The notes: generated from the letters alone by a model not told the origin. A stretch of DNA of 64,000 bases from Microbacterium sp. SORGH_AS_0969 (GCF_030818255.1 NZ_JAUTAG010000001.1:310001-374000), one strand, 5' to 3'; shown: positions 8,718 to 17,926, numbered from the stretch's first letter. Program-made: numbers and translations.

Positions 8718-8769
8718 CCGGATGCCACGGCCCCGGGCCCTCGCGGGGCGCCGAGACCGTGGCATCCGG
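8718..8769. terminator. Bidirectional terminator between the regulator and nitrilase genes
   Basis: Perfect 13-bp arms CCGGATGCCACGG (8718-8730) and complement (8757-8769). It is centred in the convergent spacer. Confidence 0.75.
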
Positions 8770-8825
8770 GCTCGCCGGGTCGTCAGCGCGTCGACCCGAG
8801 CCGAGGCGTCAGACAGCGCGGAGCG

Positions 8826-9851
8826 TCATCGCGCCGTATCGGCAGCGACGAGCTCATCGGCTTCGACTACGGCGACCGGCGGGACATCGGCACCGGATGC
8901 CGTCACCTTGGGCAACCGGCCCGTGTCGCGGTGGTGCAGGGTGAAGACGTCGGGCCGGGAGTAGTGCCCCACCGGGTCGGCGGCGTTCTTGGCGGCCAGG
9001 ATGGCGGAGTAGTCGATGTCGGCGAAGAGGATGCCCTCCTCGTCGGGGGCGAGAGGGTCGGCGAGCGAGCTGCCGTCGGGGCCGAAGATGCGAGCGTAGC
9101 CGCCGCCGAGCGGCAGCATGGCGCGCTTGGCCTCGGAGTCGGCGAACAGCTCCTGGGCGGCGGGCCCGACCGTCGCGCAGGGAGCGAGCACGAACGTCTG
9201 CCCCTCGACGGCGTACTGCCGTGACGCGCCGACGTTCACCTCGGGCCCGAGGGCGTTGACCGCGCCGCCGAAGATCGAGAAGCTCGGCCATGCCGCGACG
9301 TGCAGTTGCTCGTCCTGCGAGAACATCGCGTACTTGGTCAACGGCTGCAGGTGCTCCCAGCAGTTGAGCGATCCGACGCGACCGACCGGGGTGTCGACCA
9401 CCACGACGTCGGAGCCGTCGCCGTCGCCGAACTGCGTACGTTCGACGTGCGTCGGCTTGAGCTTGCGGCGCGTGCTGAGTGTGCGTCCGTCGGCTCCGAT
9501 CACCGCCTGCCCCATGTACAGCGAACCGCCCGCGCGCTCGCTGAAGCCGAACGCGAGAGAGATGCCGATCGAACGGGCGATGCCCTCGAGCCGCTGCCAC
9601 TCCGGGCTGCCGATCTCGATCGAGTTGGCCGCGTAGGGAACGACGAACTGCGACTGCCAGGCGACCGAATCCAGCCACAGGAACCACGGGTAGCCGGGGA
9701 TCCACACCTCCGGGAACGCGACGATCTCGGCCCCGCCGTGAGAGGCGTCGCGTGCGTAGGACTCCAGCTTGTCGATACCTCCGTCGACGTCATTCCAGAC
9801 GGGTTCGGCCTGGACGGCGGCGGCGCGGAAGCTCTTGCGATAGTCGGGCAT
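8826..9851 (-). CDS. Nitrilase (carbon-nitrogen hydrolase family)
   Basis: A 341-residue enzyme of the nitrilase branch, expected to hydrolyse an organic nitrile to the carboxylic acid and ammonia in the cytoplasm. The Glu-Lys-Cys triad is visible: E48 in AFPEVWIPGYP, K132 in RRKLKPTH and C164 in SLNCWEHLQP. The CWEH context is typical of true nitrilases rather than amidases. The start at 9851 has GAAGGAG just upstream; longer in-frame starts lack this. It is divergent from an AraC-type regulator, which is the usual control arrangement for nitrilase genes. The natural nitrile is unknown; aryl- or indole-acetonitriles would fit the neighbouring aromatic catabolism (inference). Confidence 0.9.
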   Translation of the reverse strand: MPDYRKSFRAAAVQAEPVWNDVDGGIDKLESYARDASHGGAEIVAFPEVWIPGYPWFLWLDSVAWQSQFVVPYAANSIEIGSPEWQRLEGIARSIGISLAFGFSERAGGSLYMGQAVIGADGRTLSTRRKLKPTHVERTQFGDGDGSDVVVVDTPVGRVGSLNCWEHLQPLTKYAMFSQDEQLHVAAWPSFSIFGGAVNALGPEVNVGASRQYAVEGQTFVLAPCATVGPAAQELFADSEAKRAMLPLGGGYARIFGPDGSSLADPLAPDEEGILFADIDYSAILAAKNAADPVGHYSRPDVFTLHHRDTGRLPKVTASGADVPPVAVVEADELVAADTAR

Positions 9852-10064
9852 AGCGGCTCCTTCGGGTGAGCGGGGTCGGATGCCCCGCGGTGCCCACACG
9901 CTAGGAGCGCGCGGCGTTCGCGCCCCCGACCTCACGCGCACGTCGACCGGCGTTACGCGCACCGGTCAGCGGATGCTCGGGCGACATCCGGCGATCCGCG
10001 CACGATGTCCGGCGACGGCGCAAACCGGTGCCCGCGGCGACAGCGGGAGGCGTAGCATCCCCGC

Positions 10065-10958
10065 ATGTCGCCTGTGGCCGTCTCCTCCGTCACGGAGTGG
10101 ACGCGCGCGTGCAGTGGAGCGTTCGTTCCCTTGCGGGTGCACACGGCGGCATCCGCGTTCCGCGCCAGCCTCTCGCAGGTCCGGCTCGGACCCGCGGTGA
10201 CGGTCACGCGAGTGGTGAGCGAGGCATCGACCGTGTTTCGCGACGTCGATCTCATTCGACGCCAACCGCGTGACGACGTCCTCATCTCTCTGCACCGCCG
10301 CGGGCGCGGATCGATCCGCCAGCATGAGCGCACGGCCGTCCTCGGGAGCGGTTCGGCGGTGATGTACGACGCCGCCTCCCCCTACGTGCTGGCGTTCCCG
10401 GGAACGATGAGCGAGGTCGTGCTGCAGCTCCCCCGCCGCACACTCACGAGCACCGGACACACGTTCGCCGGGCTCACGGCGGTGGAGCTGCCGGACTCGG
10501 CGCAACTTCGCTCGCTGACGATGCTTGCGGCGTCCGTCGATCGGCCCGGGGGCGACGAAGCGGAGGCCATCGGCGAGGCACTCGTCGGCCTCCTCCGCGC
10601 GGTCGTCCGCGGCCGCGATGACGGTTCGCCGGCCGCGGACCCCCGGCTTCTCGCTGAGGGGATCCGACTCTGGATCGACGAGAACGCCGCCGACCCCGAT
10701 CTCACCCCCGAACGGGTCGCCGCCCACTTCCACATCGCCGTGCGCACCCTGCAGAAGCTGTTCGCCGCGGACGGTGAATCACCGGCGGCGTTCATCCGCA
10801 ACTGCCGGCTGCGCCACAGCCGGCGGCTGCTGGTCGGCGGCGCGAGCGTGAACGAGGCTGCGCGCCGCAGCGGCTTCCTCGACATCGACAGCTTCACCCG
10901 CGCGTTCAAGCGCGAGTTCGCGCAGACGCCGTCGTCGGTGCGCAGCACTGCCCCGTGA
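10065..10958 (+). CDS. AraC-family regulator, probable activator of the nitrilase gene
   Basis: A 297-residue protein with an N-terminal AraC-binding-like sensor domain (about 1-180) and a C-terminal double helix-turn-helix (about 200-295). The latter includes LTPERVAAHFHIAVRTLQKLF and NEAARRSGFLDIDSFTRAFK. The sensor type resembles regulators such as FeaR/NitR that respond to aromatic amines or nitriles. It is transcribed divergently from the nitrilase, sharing a roughly 210-bp spacer with repeated TCCGGCGA words that could be binding sites. A GGGAGG lies somewhat far upstream of the ATG. Regulation of the nitrilase is inferred from position. Confidence 0.85.
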   Translation: MSPVAVSSVTEWTRACSGAFVPLRVHTAASAFRASLSQVRLGPAVTVTRVVSEASTVFRDVDLIRRQPRDDVLISLHRRGRGSIRQHERTAVLGSGSAVMYDAASPYVLAFPGTMSEVVLQLPRRTLTSTGHTFAGLTAVELPDSAQLRSLTMLAASVDRPGGDEAEAIGEALVGLLRAVVRGRDDGSPAADPRLLAEGIRLWIDENAADPDLTPERVAAHFHIAVRTLQKLFAADGESPAAFIRNCRLRHSRRLLVGGASVNEAARRSGFLDIDSFTRAFKREFAQTPSSVRSTAP

Positions 10959-11058
10959 CGGCGGCGCCACGGGGTCGAGTCTCGTCGTGAGCGCGACTCC
11001 TCCGCGCATCAGGTCGACGCGCTGACTCTCCCTCACGCCGGCTCCCCCTCCGCCGCAG

Positions 11059-11100
11059 CCCCGACCCGACCCGACCCGATCCGACCCGACCCGGCCGACC
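11059..11100. repeat. CCCGA pentanucleotide tract
   Basis: About eight near-exact tandem copies of a CCCGA/CGACC pentamer with a few substitutions. Intergenic, between convergent genes. Confidence 0.6.
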
Positions 11101-11103
11101 CCG

Positions 11104-11162
11104 CTGACTTGCGCCATATGCGCGGCCGGGAGGCCTCGCAGCGGACATACGGCGCAACTCAC
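11104..11162. repeat. GCGCC(G/A)(A/T)ATG-family inverted repeat, degenerate copy
   Basis: Outer arms TGACTTGCGCCATATG and the complement of TGAGTTGCGCCGTATG pair with few mismatches. Related in layout to the elements at 15682-15738 and 33055-33115. Confidence 0.55.
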
Positions 11163-11222
11163 CGCCTCGCGCGGCACGACCCCGGGCCCTCGTGGGGCGC
11201 CGGGGCCGTGGCATCCGCTGTC

Positions 11223-12695
11223 TTACGCGTACGGGTTGGCCGTCAGCGTGTACTTCGTCTGCAGGTACTCGTGGATGCCCTCGTCGCCGCCCTCGCGGCC
11301 GAGGCCGGACTGCTTCCAGCCGCCGAAGGGGGCCGCGGCGTTGGAGACGACGCCGACGTTGAGGCCCATCATCCCGGTCTCGAGCTTGTCGATCATGCGC
11401 TGACCGCGCGCGAGCGACTCGGTGAAGACGTACGAGACGAGTCCGTACTCGGTGTCGTTGGCGAGGCGCACGGCGTCGTCCTCGTCGTCGAAGGGGACGA
11501 TCGCGAGCACGGGTCCGAAGATCTCCTCACGGAGGATGTCGCTGCCCGGCTGCACGTCGGACACGACGGTCGGCTCGAAGAACGTGCCCGGGCCGTCGAT
11601 GGGCGACCCGCCCGTGGTGACCGTGGCGCCGCGCTCGACGGCATCCCCCACGAGGGTCTTGGCCTTGTCGACCGCGCGGTCGTCGATCAGCGGGCCGATC
11701 TGCACGCCCTCCTCGGTGCCGCGGCCGATCCTCATGCCCTGCACGCGCTCGGTGACGCGGCGGGTGAACTCCTCGACGACGCTGCGCTGCACGATGAAGC
11801 GGTTGGCCGCGGTGCACGCCTGGCCGATGTTGCGGAACTTCGCGAGCATCGCACCGTCGACCGCCTTGTCGAGGTCGGCGTCGTCGAACACGACGAACGG
11901 GGCGTTGCCGCCGAGCTCCATCGACGTGCGCAGGATGCCGGGAGCCGCCTGCTGCAGCAGCTTCACGCCGACCGGCGTGGAGCCGGTGAACGAGAGCTTG
12001 CGCAGGCGCGGGTCGGAGATGATGCGCTCCGAGACCGGGCCGGTGTTCGTCGTGGTGACGACGTTGACGACACCGGCCGGGACGCCCGCGTCCTGGAGGA
12101 TCTGTGCGAAGAACAGCGTGGTGAGAGGGGTGAGGGTAGCCGGCTTGATGACCACCGTGCAGCCGGCGGCGAGCGCGGGGGCGATCTTGCGGGTGGCCAT
12201 CGCGAGGGGGAAGTTCCACGGGGTGATGAGGTAGCAGGGACCCACCGGGTGATGCGTGACGATCATGCGACCGGTGCCCTCGGGGTTCGCGCCGTAACGG
12301 CCCTGCGTGTGCGCAGTGACCTCGCTGAACCAGCGCAGGAACTCCCCGCCGTAGACAACCTCGCCGCGCGCCTCGGCGAGGGGCTTGCCCATCTCGAGCG
12401 TCATCAGAAGGGCGATGTCCTCCTTGCGCTCCTGCAGCAGGTCGAAGGCGCGGCGGAGGATCTCGGCACGCTCCCGCGCCGGGGTCGCCGCCCACGACGG
12501 GAACGCCTCGGCCGCGGCATCCATCGCCTTGACGCCGTCATCCACGCTCGCATCGGCGATCTCGATCAGCACGTCGCCGGTCGCCGGGTCGTACACGGCG
12601 ACGGTCTTGCCGCCCTCGGCCGCGCGCCACTCGCCGTTGATCAACAGGCCGGTGGGTACGGATGCCAGCAGCTCGCTCTCGCGCGAATCGGTCAT
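11223..12695 (-). CDS. NAD(P)-dependent succinate-semialdehyde-type dehydrogenase
   Basis: A 490-residue aldehyde dehydrogenase that oxidises an aldehyde to its acid in the cytoplasm. It has the family Asn in TPWNFPLAM, the catalytic Glu in SMELGGNAP and the catalytic Cys in NIGQACTAANRF. The ITPWNFPLAMATRK and FTGSTPVG segments are those of GabD-type succinate-semialdehyde dehydrogenases. The start has AGGAGG just upstream. Succinic semialdehyde is also the product of the HpaI aldolase encoded at 41.5 kb, so this enzyme could close the homoprotocatechuate route into the TCA cycle (inference). It is the last gene of the unit led by the flavin monooxygenase, with a 69-nt repeat in between. Confidence 0.88.
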   Translation of the reverse strand: MTDSRESELLASVPTGLLINGEWRAAEGGKTVAVYDPATGDVLIEIADASVDDGVKAMDAAAEAFPSWAATPARERAEILRRAFDLLQERKEDIALLMTLEMGKPLAEARGEVVYGGEFLRWFSEVTAHTQGRYGANPEGTGRMIVTHHPVGPCYLITPWNFPLAMATRKIAPALAAGCTVVIKPATLTPLTTLFFAQILQDAGVPAGVVNVVTTTNTGPVSERIISDPRLRKLSFTGSTPVGVKLLQQAAPGILRTSMELGGNAPFVVFDDADLDKAVDGAMLAKFRNIGQACTAANRFIVQRSVVEEFTRRVTERVQGMRIGRGTEEGVQIGPLIDDRAVDKAKTLVGDAVERGATVTTGGSPIDGPGTFFEPTVVSDVQPGSDILREEIFGPVLAIVPFDDEDDAVRLANDTEYGLVSYVFTESLARGQRMIDKLETGMMGLNVGVVSNAAAPFGGWKQSGLGREGGDEGIHEYLQTKYTLTANPYA

Positions 12696-12901
12696 GGGTC
12701 CTCCTGTGTCGGGGCGGGGCGTTCCCGCTCATTCTGGTCAGCGCGCGTCTCGGCGCCGATATACGTGGCGTACAAAGCGAGCTTCTGGGTCGCCACTGTG
12801 GACGGCTGGGGGTGGCGTGGTTGCGGGCGGGGGTGGTTGCGACCGTCGCGGTGGTCGCGGTGGTCGGGGCGTCGTCGCGCGGCCCCGACGCCGCCGTGTC
12901 A

Positions 12902-12970
12902 CGCATAAACGCCATCCACTCGCATAAACACGGTGTGCTCGCGTTTCTGCGCGTCGATCGCGTTTATGCG
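12902..12970. repeat. 69-nt palindromic element, copy 4
   Basis: Starts CGCATAAACGCCATCC and ends GATCGCGTTTATGCG. Read on the minus strand it supplies the TAA stop codon (12964-12966) of the upstream monooxygenase gene. The rest of the 268-base spacer before the dehydrogenase start shows only G/T-rich sequence (about 12,790-12,900). Confidence 0.85.
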
Positions 12971-14811
12971 GGGGATGCCACCGCCGCCGGCACGGCCATC
13001 ACCCCCGCGAGGAACCGCTCGAGTCCCTCCGGCTCCGAGAGCGGCAGCACGTGCGCGACGTACTGGTCGGGACGCACCAGCACCACGGCCCCTTCGGCGC
13101 CGATGCCGCGCTCGGCGAAGATGTCGTTGCTCGTCCAGGCCGAGGGGGCGGCGGCGAACACCTTCTCGAGGTCGGTGAGACCGAGCGGTCCCGAGCGGGG
13201 GCGGAACAGCGACGGCACGTCGACGACGTCCTCCCATCGACCGGGATAGATCGCCTTCACGTCGAACACCGCGTCGAGGTCGGCTCCGGCGGGGGTGAAC
13301 CTCTCCACGATGGCCCGCGCCTCCGCCGCCCAGGCGGGCAGGGCCGAGCCCTCGGCATCCGCGAACGCGTAGATCCGCCAGCGGCCGTCGGCCTTCGCGT
13401 GGTGCCCGAGGTGCACGGCGTTTCCGTCGCACACCCGCACGACCTCGACGCTCTTGAAGCGCTTGCCCACCGGGAATCCGGATGCCAGCTCCCCCGCCGC
13501 GTCCGCCGCGACGATCCGCGACGGGGCGTAGTGCGTGCCGAAGCCGGACGGGAACTCCGCGGTGGCGAGGTAGTAGGTCGCGAGGTCGTCGGGGTCGGTG
13601 ATCTCGCCGGGCTTGCGGGCCATGAGCGACGACCACTCGCGATCGAAGTCGATGAGCTGCTGGGCGACCGGGCGGCGCTCCTCGTCGTAGGTGCGCAACA
13701 GCTCCGCGGGAGCGAGGCCCGTGAGCACGTGACCGAGCTTCCAGCCGAGGTTGAAGCCGTCCTGCATCGAAACGTTCATGCCCTGCCCGGCCTTCGCGCT
13801 GTGCGTGTGACACGCGTCACCCGTGAGGAAGACGCGAGGGCTGTCGAGATCGTCGACGAACTGATCGGTCACGCGGTGTCCCACCTCGTAGACGCTGTGC
13901 CAGGCGACCTGTTTCACGTCGATCGTGTACGGGTGGAGGATCTCGTTCGCTCGGCGGATGATGTCGTCGATCGGGGTCTGCCGCACGCGACGGTCGTCGT
14001 CGGCCGCGACTTCGCCGAGGTCGATGTACATGCGGCTGAGGTGTCCGCCCTCCCGCGGGATGTGCAGGATGTTGCCGGCGGCGGCGTTGATCGCGCACTT
14101 GATGCGCCAGTCGGGGAAGTCGGTCTCGACGAGAACGTCCATGACGCCCCACGCGTGCTGCGCGGCGGCCCCGACGTGGGTGCGGCCGATCGCCTGGCGA
14201 ACCCCGCTGCGCGCCCCGTCGCAGCCGACGACGTACTTCGCCCGGACCAGACGCTCGCCCTGGGACGTGCGCACCCGCACCTCGACGTCGTCGTCGTGCA
14301 CCGTGAGACCGACGAACTCCACGCCGTAGTCGGGCGTGATCCGCGCGGGCCCGTTGGCGGCAGCCTCGGCGAAGTAGTCGAGCACGCGCGCCTGGTTGAC
14401 GATGAGGTGCGGGAACTCGCTGATCTTGTAGCCGTAGTCCTCGGTGCGGGTCGTGCGGATGATCCGCCGCGGGTCGTCGGGGTCGGGGGCCCAGAAGTTC
14501 ATCCACCCGATGTTGTACGCCTCGGCGGTGATGCGGTCGGCGAAGCCGAAGGCCTGGAAGGTCTCGACGCTGCGGGGCTGGATGCCGTCCGCCTGCCCGA
14601 GCGCGAGTCGTCCGTCGCGCTTCTCGATGAGGCGCGTGGTGAGCTGCGGGAACTGCGACATCTGCGCGGCGAGCAGCATGCCCGCGGGGCCGGAGCCGAC
14701 GATGAGGACGTCGACGCGGTCGGGCAGGTCGGTCGGGCGGTCGATTCCCGTACCCGCGGCGTTCTGCACGCGCGGATCACCGGAGACGTAGCCGTGGTGG
14801 TGGAACTGCAT
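12964..14811 (-). CDS. FAD-dependent aromatic monooxygenase (phenol 2-/3-hydroxybenzoate 4-monooxygenase type)
   Basis: A 615-residue class A flavoprotein hydroxylase. It shows the FAD dinucleotide motif VLIVGSGPAGMLLA (36-49), the DG motif GCDGARSGVR, the GD motif VFLTGDACHTHS and a C-terminal thioredoxin-fold-like domain typical of the phenol hydroxylase/MobA group. Such enzymes use NAD(P)H and O2 to add an ortho hydroxyl to a phenol, giving a catechol. The unusually His-rich start MQFHHHGYVSGDPR is found in the MobA-like group. The start has AGGAG upstream. It is divergent from an IclR regulator. Its stop codon comes from the 69-nt repeat, so its C-terminus may have been altered by repeat insertion. 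The substrate is not certain. Confidence 0.88.
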   Translation of the reverse strand: MQFHHHGYVSGDPRVQNAAGTGIDRPTDLPDRVDVLIVGSGPAGMLLAAQMSQFPQLTTRLIEKRDGRLALGQADGIQPRSVETFQAFGFADRITAEAYNIGWMNFWAPDPDDPRRIIRTTRTEDYGYKISEFPHLIVNQARVLDYFAEAAANGPARITPDYGVEFVGLTVHDDDVEVRVRTSQGERLVRAKYVVGCDGARSGVRQAIGRTHVGAAAQHAWGVMDVLVETDFPDWRIKCAINAAAGNILHIPREGGHLSRMYIDLGEVAADDDRRVRQTPIDDIIRRANEILHPYTIDVKQVAWHSVYEVGHRVTDQFVDDLDSPRVFLTGDACHTHSAKAGQGMNVSMQDGFNLGWKLGHVLTGLAPAELLRTYDEERRPVAQQLIDFDREWSSLMARKPGEITDPDDLATYYLATAEFPSGFGTHYAPSRIVAADAAGELASGFPVGKRFKSVEVVRVCDGNAVHLGHHAKADGRWRIYAFADAEGSALPAWAAEARAIVERFTPAGADLDAVFDVKAIYPGRWEDVVDVPSLFRPRSGPLGLTDLEKVFAAAPSAWTSNDIFAERGIGAEGAVVLVRPDQYVAHVLPLSEPEGLERFLAGVMAVPAAVASPA

Positions 14812-14856
14812 CGTTGCTCCTGACGTCGATGTCGGGCTTGCCCTTCGGGATACTCT

Positions 14857-14891
14857 GTTCTATATTCGAACACAGCGTTCTTCTATCGAAC
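14857..14891. promoter_or_regulatory. Two candidate IclR operator sites
   Basis: GTTCTATATTCGAAC (14857-14871) and GTTCTTCTATCGAAC (14877-14891) are 15-bp half-palindromes with GTTC/GAAC ends. Their starts are 20 bp apart, two helical turns, in the divergent spacer between the monooxygenase and iclR genes. Such a paired arrangement suits a tetrameric IclR regulator. Binding is inference. Confidence 0.5.
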
Positions 14892-14908
14892 GAGAGGTTA
14901 GCTCGCCC

Positions 14909-15613
14909 ATGCCCGCACGGCAAGATGCGTCGCCCGCATCGCAGACGTTGAGCCGCGGCATCCGGTTGCTCGAAGAGCTCGCCGACGCGCGCGCTCCCCT
15001 GTCGATCGACGACCTCGCCGCCCGCGTCGAGCTGCATCGCTCGGTGGCCTACCGCTTGCTCCGCACCCTCGAGGACCACGGGCTCGTGACGAGGGATGCC
15101 GCGGGCGCGGTGCGCCTGGGAACGGGTCTCGCCGCTCTTGCCGCGGGCGTCGCCGCCGACCTGCAGGCCGAGGCCCTGCCCGAACTCACCGCGGCCGCGA
15201 ACGAGCTGGGCATGACGTGCTTCCTCGTCGTGCTCGACCACGACGAATGCGTCACGCTCACCAGCGTCGAGCCGCGACACGCGGTCACCGCCGTGGCGCA
15301 GCGGCCAGGGGCTCGGCATCCGGTCACCCGGGGCGCACCCGGCCGAGCGATCCTGGCCCAGCTGCCCCCTCGCCGCTGGCCCGAGGCGGTCGACGCGCGC
15401 CTCGCGGCCGAGGTCGCGGACGCCGCGGAGCGCGGGTGGGCGACCAGTCACGACGAGGTGGTGCCGTCGCTGCGCGCGGTGGCCGTGCCGCTCAGCGTGC
15501 AGGGTCGCCAACCCGCCGCGGTTGCAGCGGTCTACGTCGCGACCAGCCTCGACGACGCCGCGATCGCCGCGCGCCTGGCATCCGCGGCCGCGGCGGTGCG
15601 CGTGGCGCTGTAG
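14909..15613 (+). CDS. IclR-family transcriptional regulator
   Basis: A 234-residue protein with an N-terminal winged helix-turn-helix (about 10-70, SIDDLAARVELHRSVAYRLL) and a C-terminal IclR effector domain (about 85-234, with GAPGRAILAQLP). It lies divergent from the aromatic monooxygenase gene, with paired palindromic sites in the 97-bp spacer, so control of that hydroxylase is likely. GAGAGG is positioned upstream of the ATG. The effector is probably an aromatic acid or a pathway product, but the sequence does not say which. Confidence 0.9.
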   Translation: MPARQDASPASQTLSRGIRLLEELADARAPLSIDDLAARVELHRSVAYRLLRTLEDHGLVTRDAAGAVRLGTGLAALAAGVAADLQAEALPELTAAANELGMTCFLVVLDHDECVTLTSVEPRHAVTAVAQRPGARHPVTRGAPGRAILAQLPPRRWPEAVDARLAAEVADAAERGWATSHDEVVPSLRAVAVPLSVQGRQPAAVAAVYVATSLDDAAIAARLASAAAAVRVAL

Positions 15614-15681
15614 CCACGCGCGAGGGGCTGTCGCTCACGCCTCACGCCCGGGGTGCCCCTCGCACGGTTTCGCCCGACGGA

Positions 15682-15738
15682 TGACGTGCGCCGAATGTCC
15701 GCCGCGACACCGCGCGCACGAGCATTCGGCGCACGTCA
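15682..15738. repeat. GCGCCGAATG-family inverted repeat, near-perfect copy
   Basis: Perfect 16-bp arms TGACGTGCGCCGAATG (15682-15697) and complement (15723-15738). It lies in the 291-bp spacer before the amine oxidase. The same spacer has a weaker TGTGTCA-N8-TGATACA dyad at 15796-15817 that could be an operator. Confidence 0.7.
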
Positions 15739-15904
15739 GCGGTCGCGAGGCGGGCGCGACTCAGCGCGAGGCCGCAGCGTTTGCTGCGGCGCTCTGTGTC
15801 ATCGCTCGGTGATACAGCGATCCGCACGCGCAGTCACTCGGTGTGCGCAGCCAGACAACCCCTGCGACGTGGGGGCGGGTGAGAGTGGATGCCGGAGGCC
15901 CACC

Positions 15905-17926
15905 ATGCACGATCACGCACACGCCGTCCCCGACCAGGCGATGGAGAACCCCGACCTCGAGCGCGCGGACGGCGCTCGTCCCGCCGCCCACCCGCTGGAT
16001 CCACTCAGCGCGGAGGAGATCGAGCGCACGCGCGACGTCCTCGTCGCCGCCGGCCTGCTCGGCGAGACCGTGCGGGTGCCGATGCTGCTGCCGGCGGAAC
16101 CCGACAAGAAGGCCGTGGCATCGTGGCGCCCGGGAGACCCGTTCGACCGACGCGCCGACGTCACCCTGCTCGACACGGCGACCGGCGAGGTGACCGAGGC
16201 GATCGTCTCGATCACTGCCGGAGAGGTGGTGCGCAGCCACCGCTACGCCGCCGACACCTCCCCGTACGGGCAACCGCAGTACCTCTTCGAGGAGTACGAG
16301 CGCGCCGCCGAACTGGTCAAGGCATCGCCCGAATGGCGGGCTGCGATGGAGCGTCGGGGCCTGGGCGATCGCATCGACCTCGCGTTCTGCACCCCCCTGG
16401 CCCCCGGCTTCGTCGGACGCGAGAACGAGGTCGGGCGTCGCGTCATCCGGTCTCTCACGTTCCTCCGCGACAGCGAGGACGATATCGCCTGGGCACACCC
16501 CGTCGAGGGGCTCATCGTGCACATCGACCTCACCGCGAACCGTGTGATCGGCATCGAGGACGAGGGCGACACCCCCGTGCCGGCCGGCAGCGGCAGGTAC
16601 GACCCCGAGGCCACCGGCCCCGCGCGGACGACGCTGAAGCCGATCGAGATCACGCAGCCCGAGGGCCCGAGCTTCCGCGTCGACGGATCGCACGTGCAGT
16701 GGGAGAACTGGACGCTGCGCGTCGACTTCAACGCCCGCGAGGGTCTCGTGCTGCACGACGTGCGCTTCGACGATCGCCCGGTGCTGTCGCGTGCGAGCGT
16801 GCCCGAGATGGTCGTGCCGTACGGCGACACGAGCAACACGCGGTTCTGGATCAGCTACTTCGACGCGGGCGAGTACCTGCTCGGCAAGAACGCGAACCAC
16901 CTCGAACTCGGATGCGACTGCCTCGGCGTCATCCACTACTTCGACGGACATGTCGCCGACGATCGCGGGCACGCCATGCGCATCCCGAACGCGGTGTGCA
17001 TGCACGAGGAGGACTACGGCGTGCTGTGGAAGCACACCGAGCCGGGCCCGGTCGGCTCGCATGTACGCCGCTCACGCCGCCTGGTCGTGTCGTACTTCGC
17101 GACGATCGGCAACTACGACTACGGCTTCTTCTGGTACTTCTACCTCGACGGCTCGATCCAGGTCGAGGCCAAGGCCACCGGGATCGTGTTCGTCGGCGGC
17201 GGCGAGCCCGGCTCCACCAACCGTCACGCTCCCGAGATCGCCCCCGGAGTCTTCGCCCCCGTGCACCAGCACCTGTTCTCGGCGCGCCTCGACATGGCGA
17301 TCGATGGCGACGAGAACCGCCTGTTCGAGGTCGATGCCGTGCGCATCCCGATGGGCGACGACAACCCGTTCGGAAACGCCTTCACGTGGTCGCACACCCC
17401 GCTGCGCACCGAGCAGGAGGCGCAGCGCGAGGCCGACACCTCGGTGGCGCGCGTGTGGGAAGTGCAGTCGACGACCCGCACGAACTACGTCGGCAAGCCC
17501 ACCGCGTACCACCTGATTCCCGAACCCACCGCCCTGCTGATGGCCGACCCGGCCTCGACCGTCGCCGCCCGCGCCGCCTTCGCGACGAAGCACCTGTGGG
17601 GCACCGCCTACGACCCCGAGGAGCGCTGGCCGGCTGGCCGCTACCCCAACGCGCACGCCGGGGGCGCGGGGCTGCCCGCGTACACCGCCGACGACCGGTC
17701 GATCGACGGCGCCGACCTCGTGCTCTGGCACACCTTCGGCCTCACGCACGTGCCGCGGCCCGAGGACTGGCCCATCATGCCGGTCGACTACGCCGGGTTC
17801 TGGCTCAAGCCCTACGGATTCCTCGACCGCAATCCCGCGCTCGACCTGCCCGAGTCGTCGCAGGCACACGCGCAGGGCGGCGACGGGTGCTGCGGTGACG
17901 GAGCGACCTGCAGCTGCGCGCACTGA
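15905..17926 (+). CDS. Copper-containing primary amine oxidase
   Basis: A 673-residue quinoprotein that oxidises primary amines to aldehydes with release of NH3 and H2O2. The tyrosine that becomes topaquinone is Y404 in the consensus NYDY (403-406). The three copper ligands appear as H454 and H456 (HQH) and H615 (LTHVPRPEDWP). The ATG at 15905 has GGAGG upstream and gives the usual family length. Aromatic monoamines such as tyramine or phenylethylamine are likely substrates, because the window also holds a homoprotocatechuate pathway and a MoaF-like gene (inference). The last 16 residues are unusual: a Gly/Cys tail with four cysteines (GCCGDG, TCSC) and a terminal His. Confidence 0.93.
   Translation: MHDHAHAVPDQAMENPDLERADGARPAAHPLDPLSAEEIERTRDVLVAAGLLGETVRVPMLLPAEPDKKAVASWRPGDPFDRRADVTLLDTATGEVTEAIVSITAGEVVRSHRYAADTSPYGQPQYLFEEYERAAELVKASPEWRAAMERRGLGDRIDLAFCTPLAPGFVGRENEVGRRVIRSLTFLRDSEDDIAWAHPVEGLIVHIDLTANRVIGIEDEGDTPVPAGSGRYDPEATGPARTTLKPIEITQPEGPSFRVDGSHVQWENWTLRVDFNAREGLVLHDVRFDDRPVLSRASVPEMVVPYGDTSNTRFWISYFDAGEYLLGKNANHLELGCDCLGVIHYFDGHVADDRGHAMRIPNAVCMHEEDYGVLWKHTEPGPVGSHVRRSRRLVVSYFATIGNYDYGFFWYFYLDGSIQVEAKATGIVFVGGGEPGSTNRHAPEIAPGVFAPVHQHLFSARLDMAIDGDENRLFEVDAVRIPMGDDNPFGNAFTWSHTPLRTEQEAQREADTSVARVWEVQSTTRTNYVGKPTAYHLIPEPTALLMADPASTVAARAAFATKHLWGTAYDPEERWPAGRYPNAHAGGAGLPAYTADDRSIDGADLVLWHTFGLTHVPRPEDWPIMPVDYAGFWLKPYGFLDRNPALDLPESSQAHAQGGDGCCGDGATCSCAH

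Noticed and set aside
7110..8765. Open frame of about 550 codons opposite the RamB-like regulator
   Set aside because: Antisense shadow; it also runs into the intergenic inverted repeats and terminator, and its composition is low-complexity Arg/Gly/Ala.
13051..14823. Open frame of 590 codons opposite the flavin monooxygenase
   Set aside because: Antisense shadow of a gene with clear FAD motifs; no start signal.
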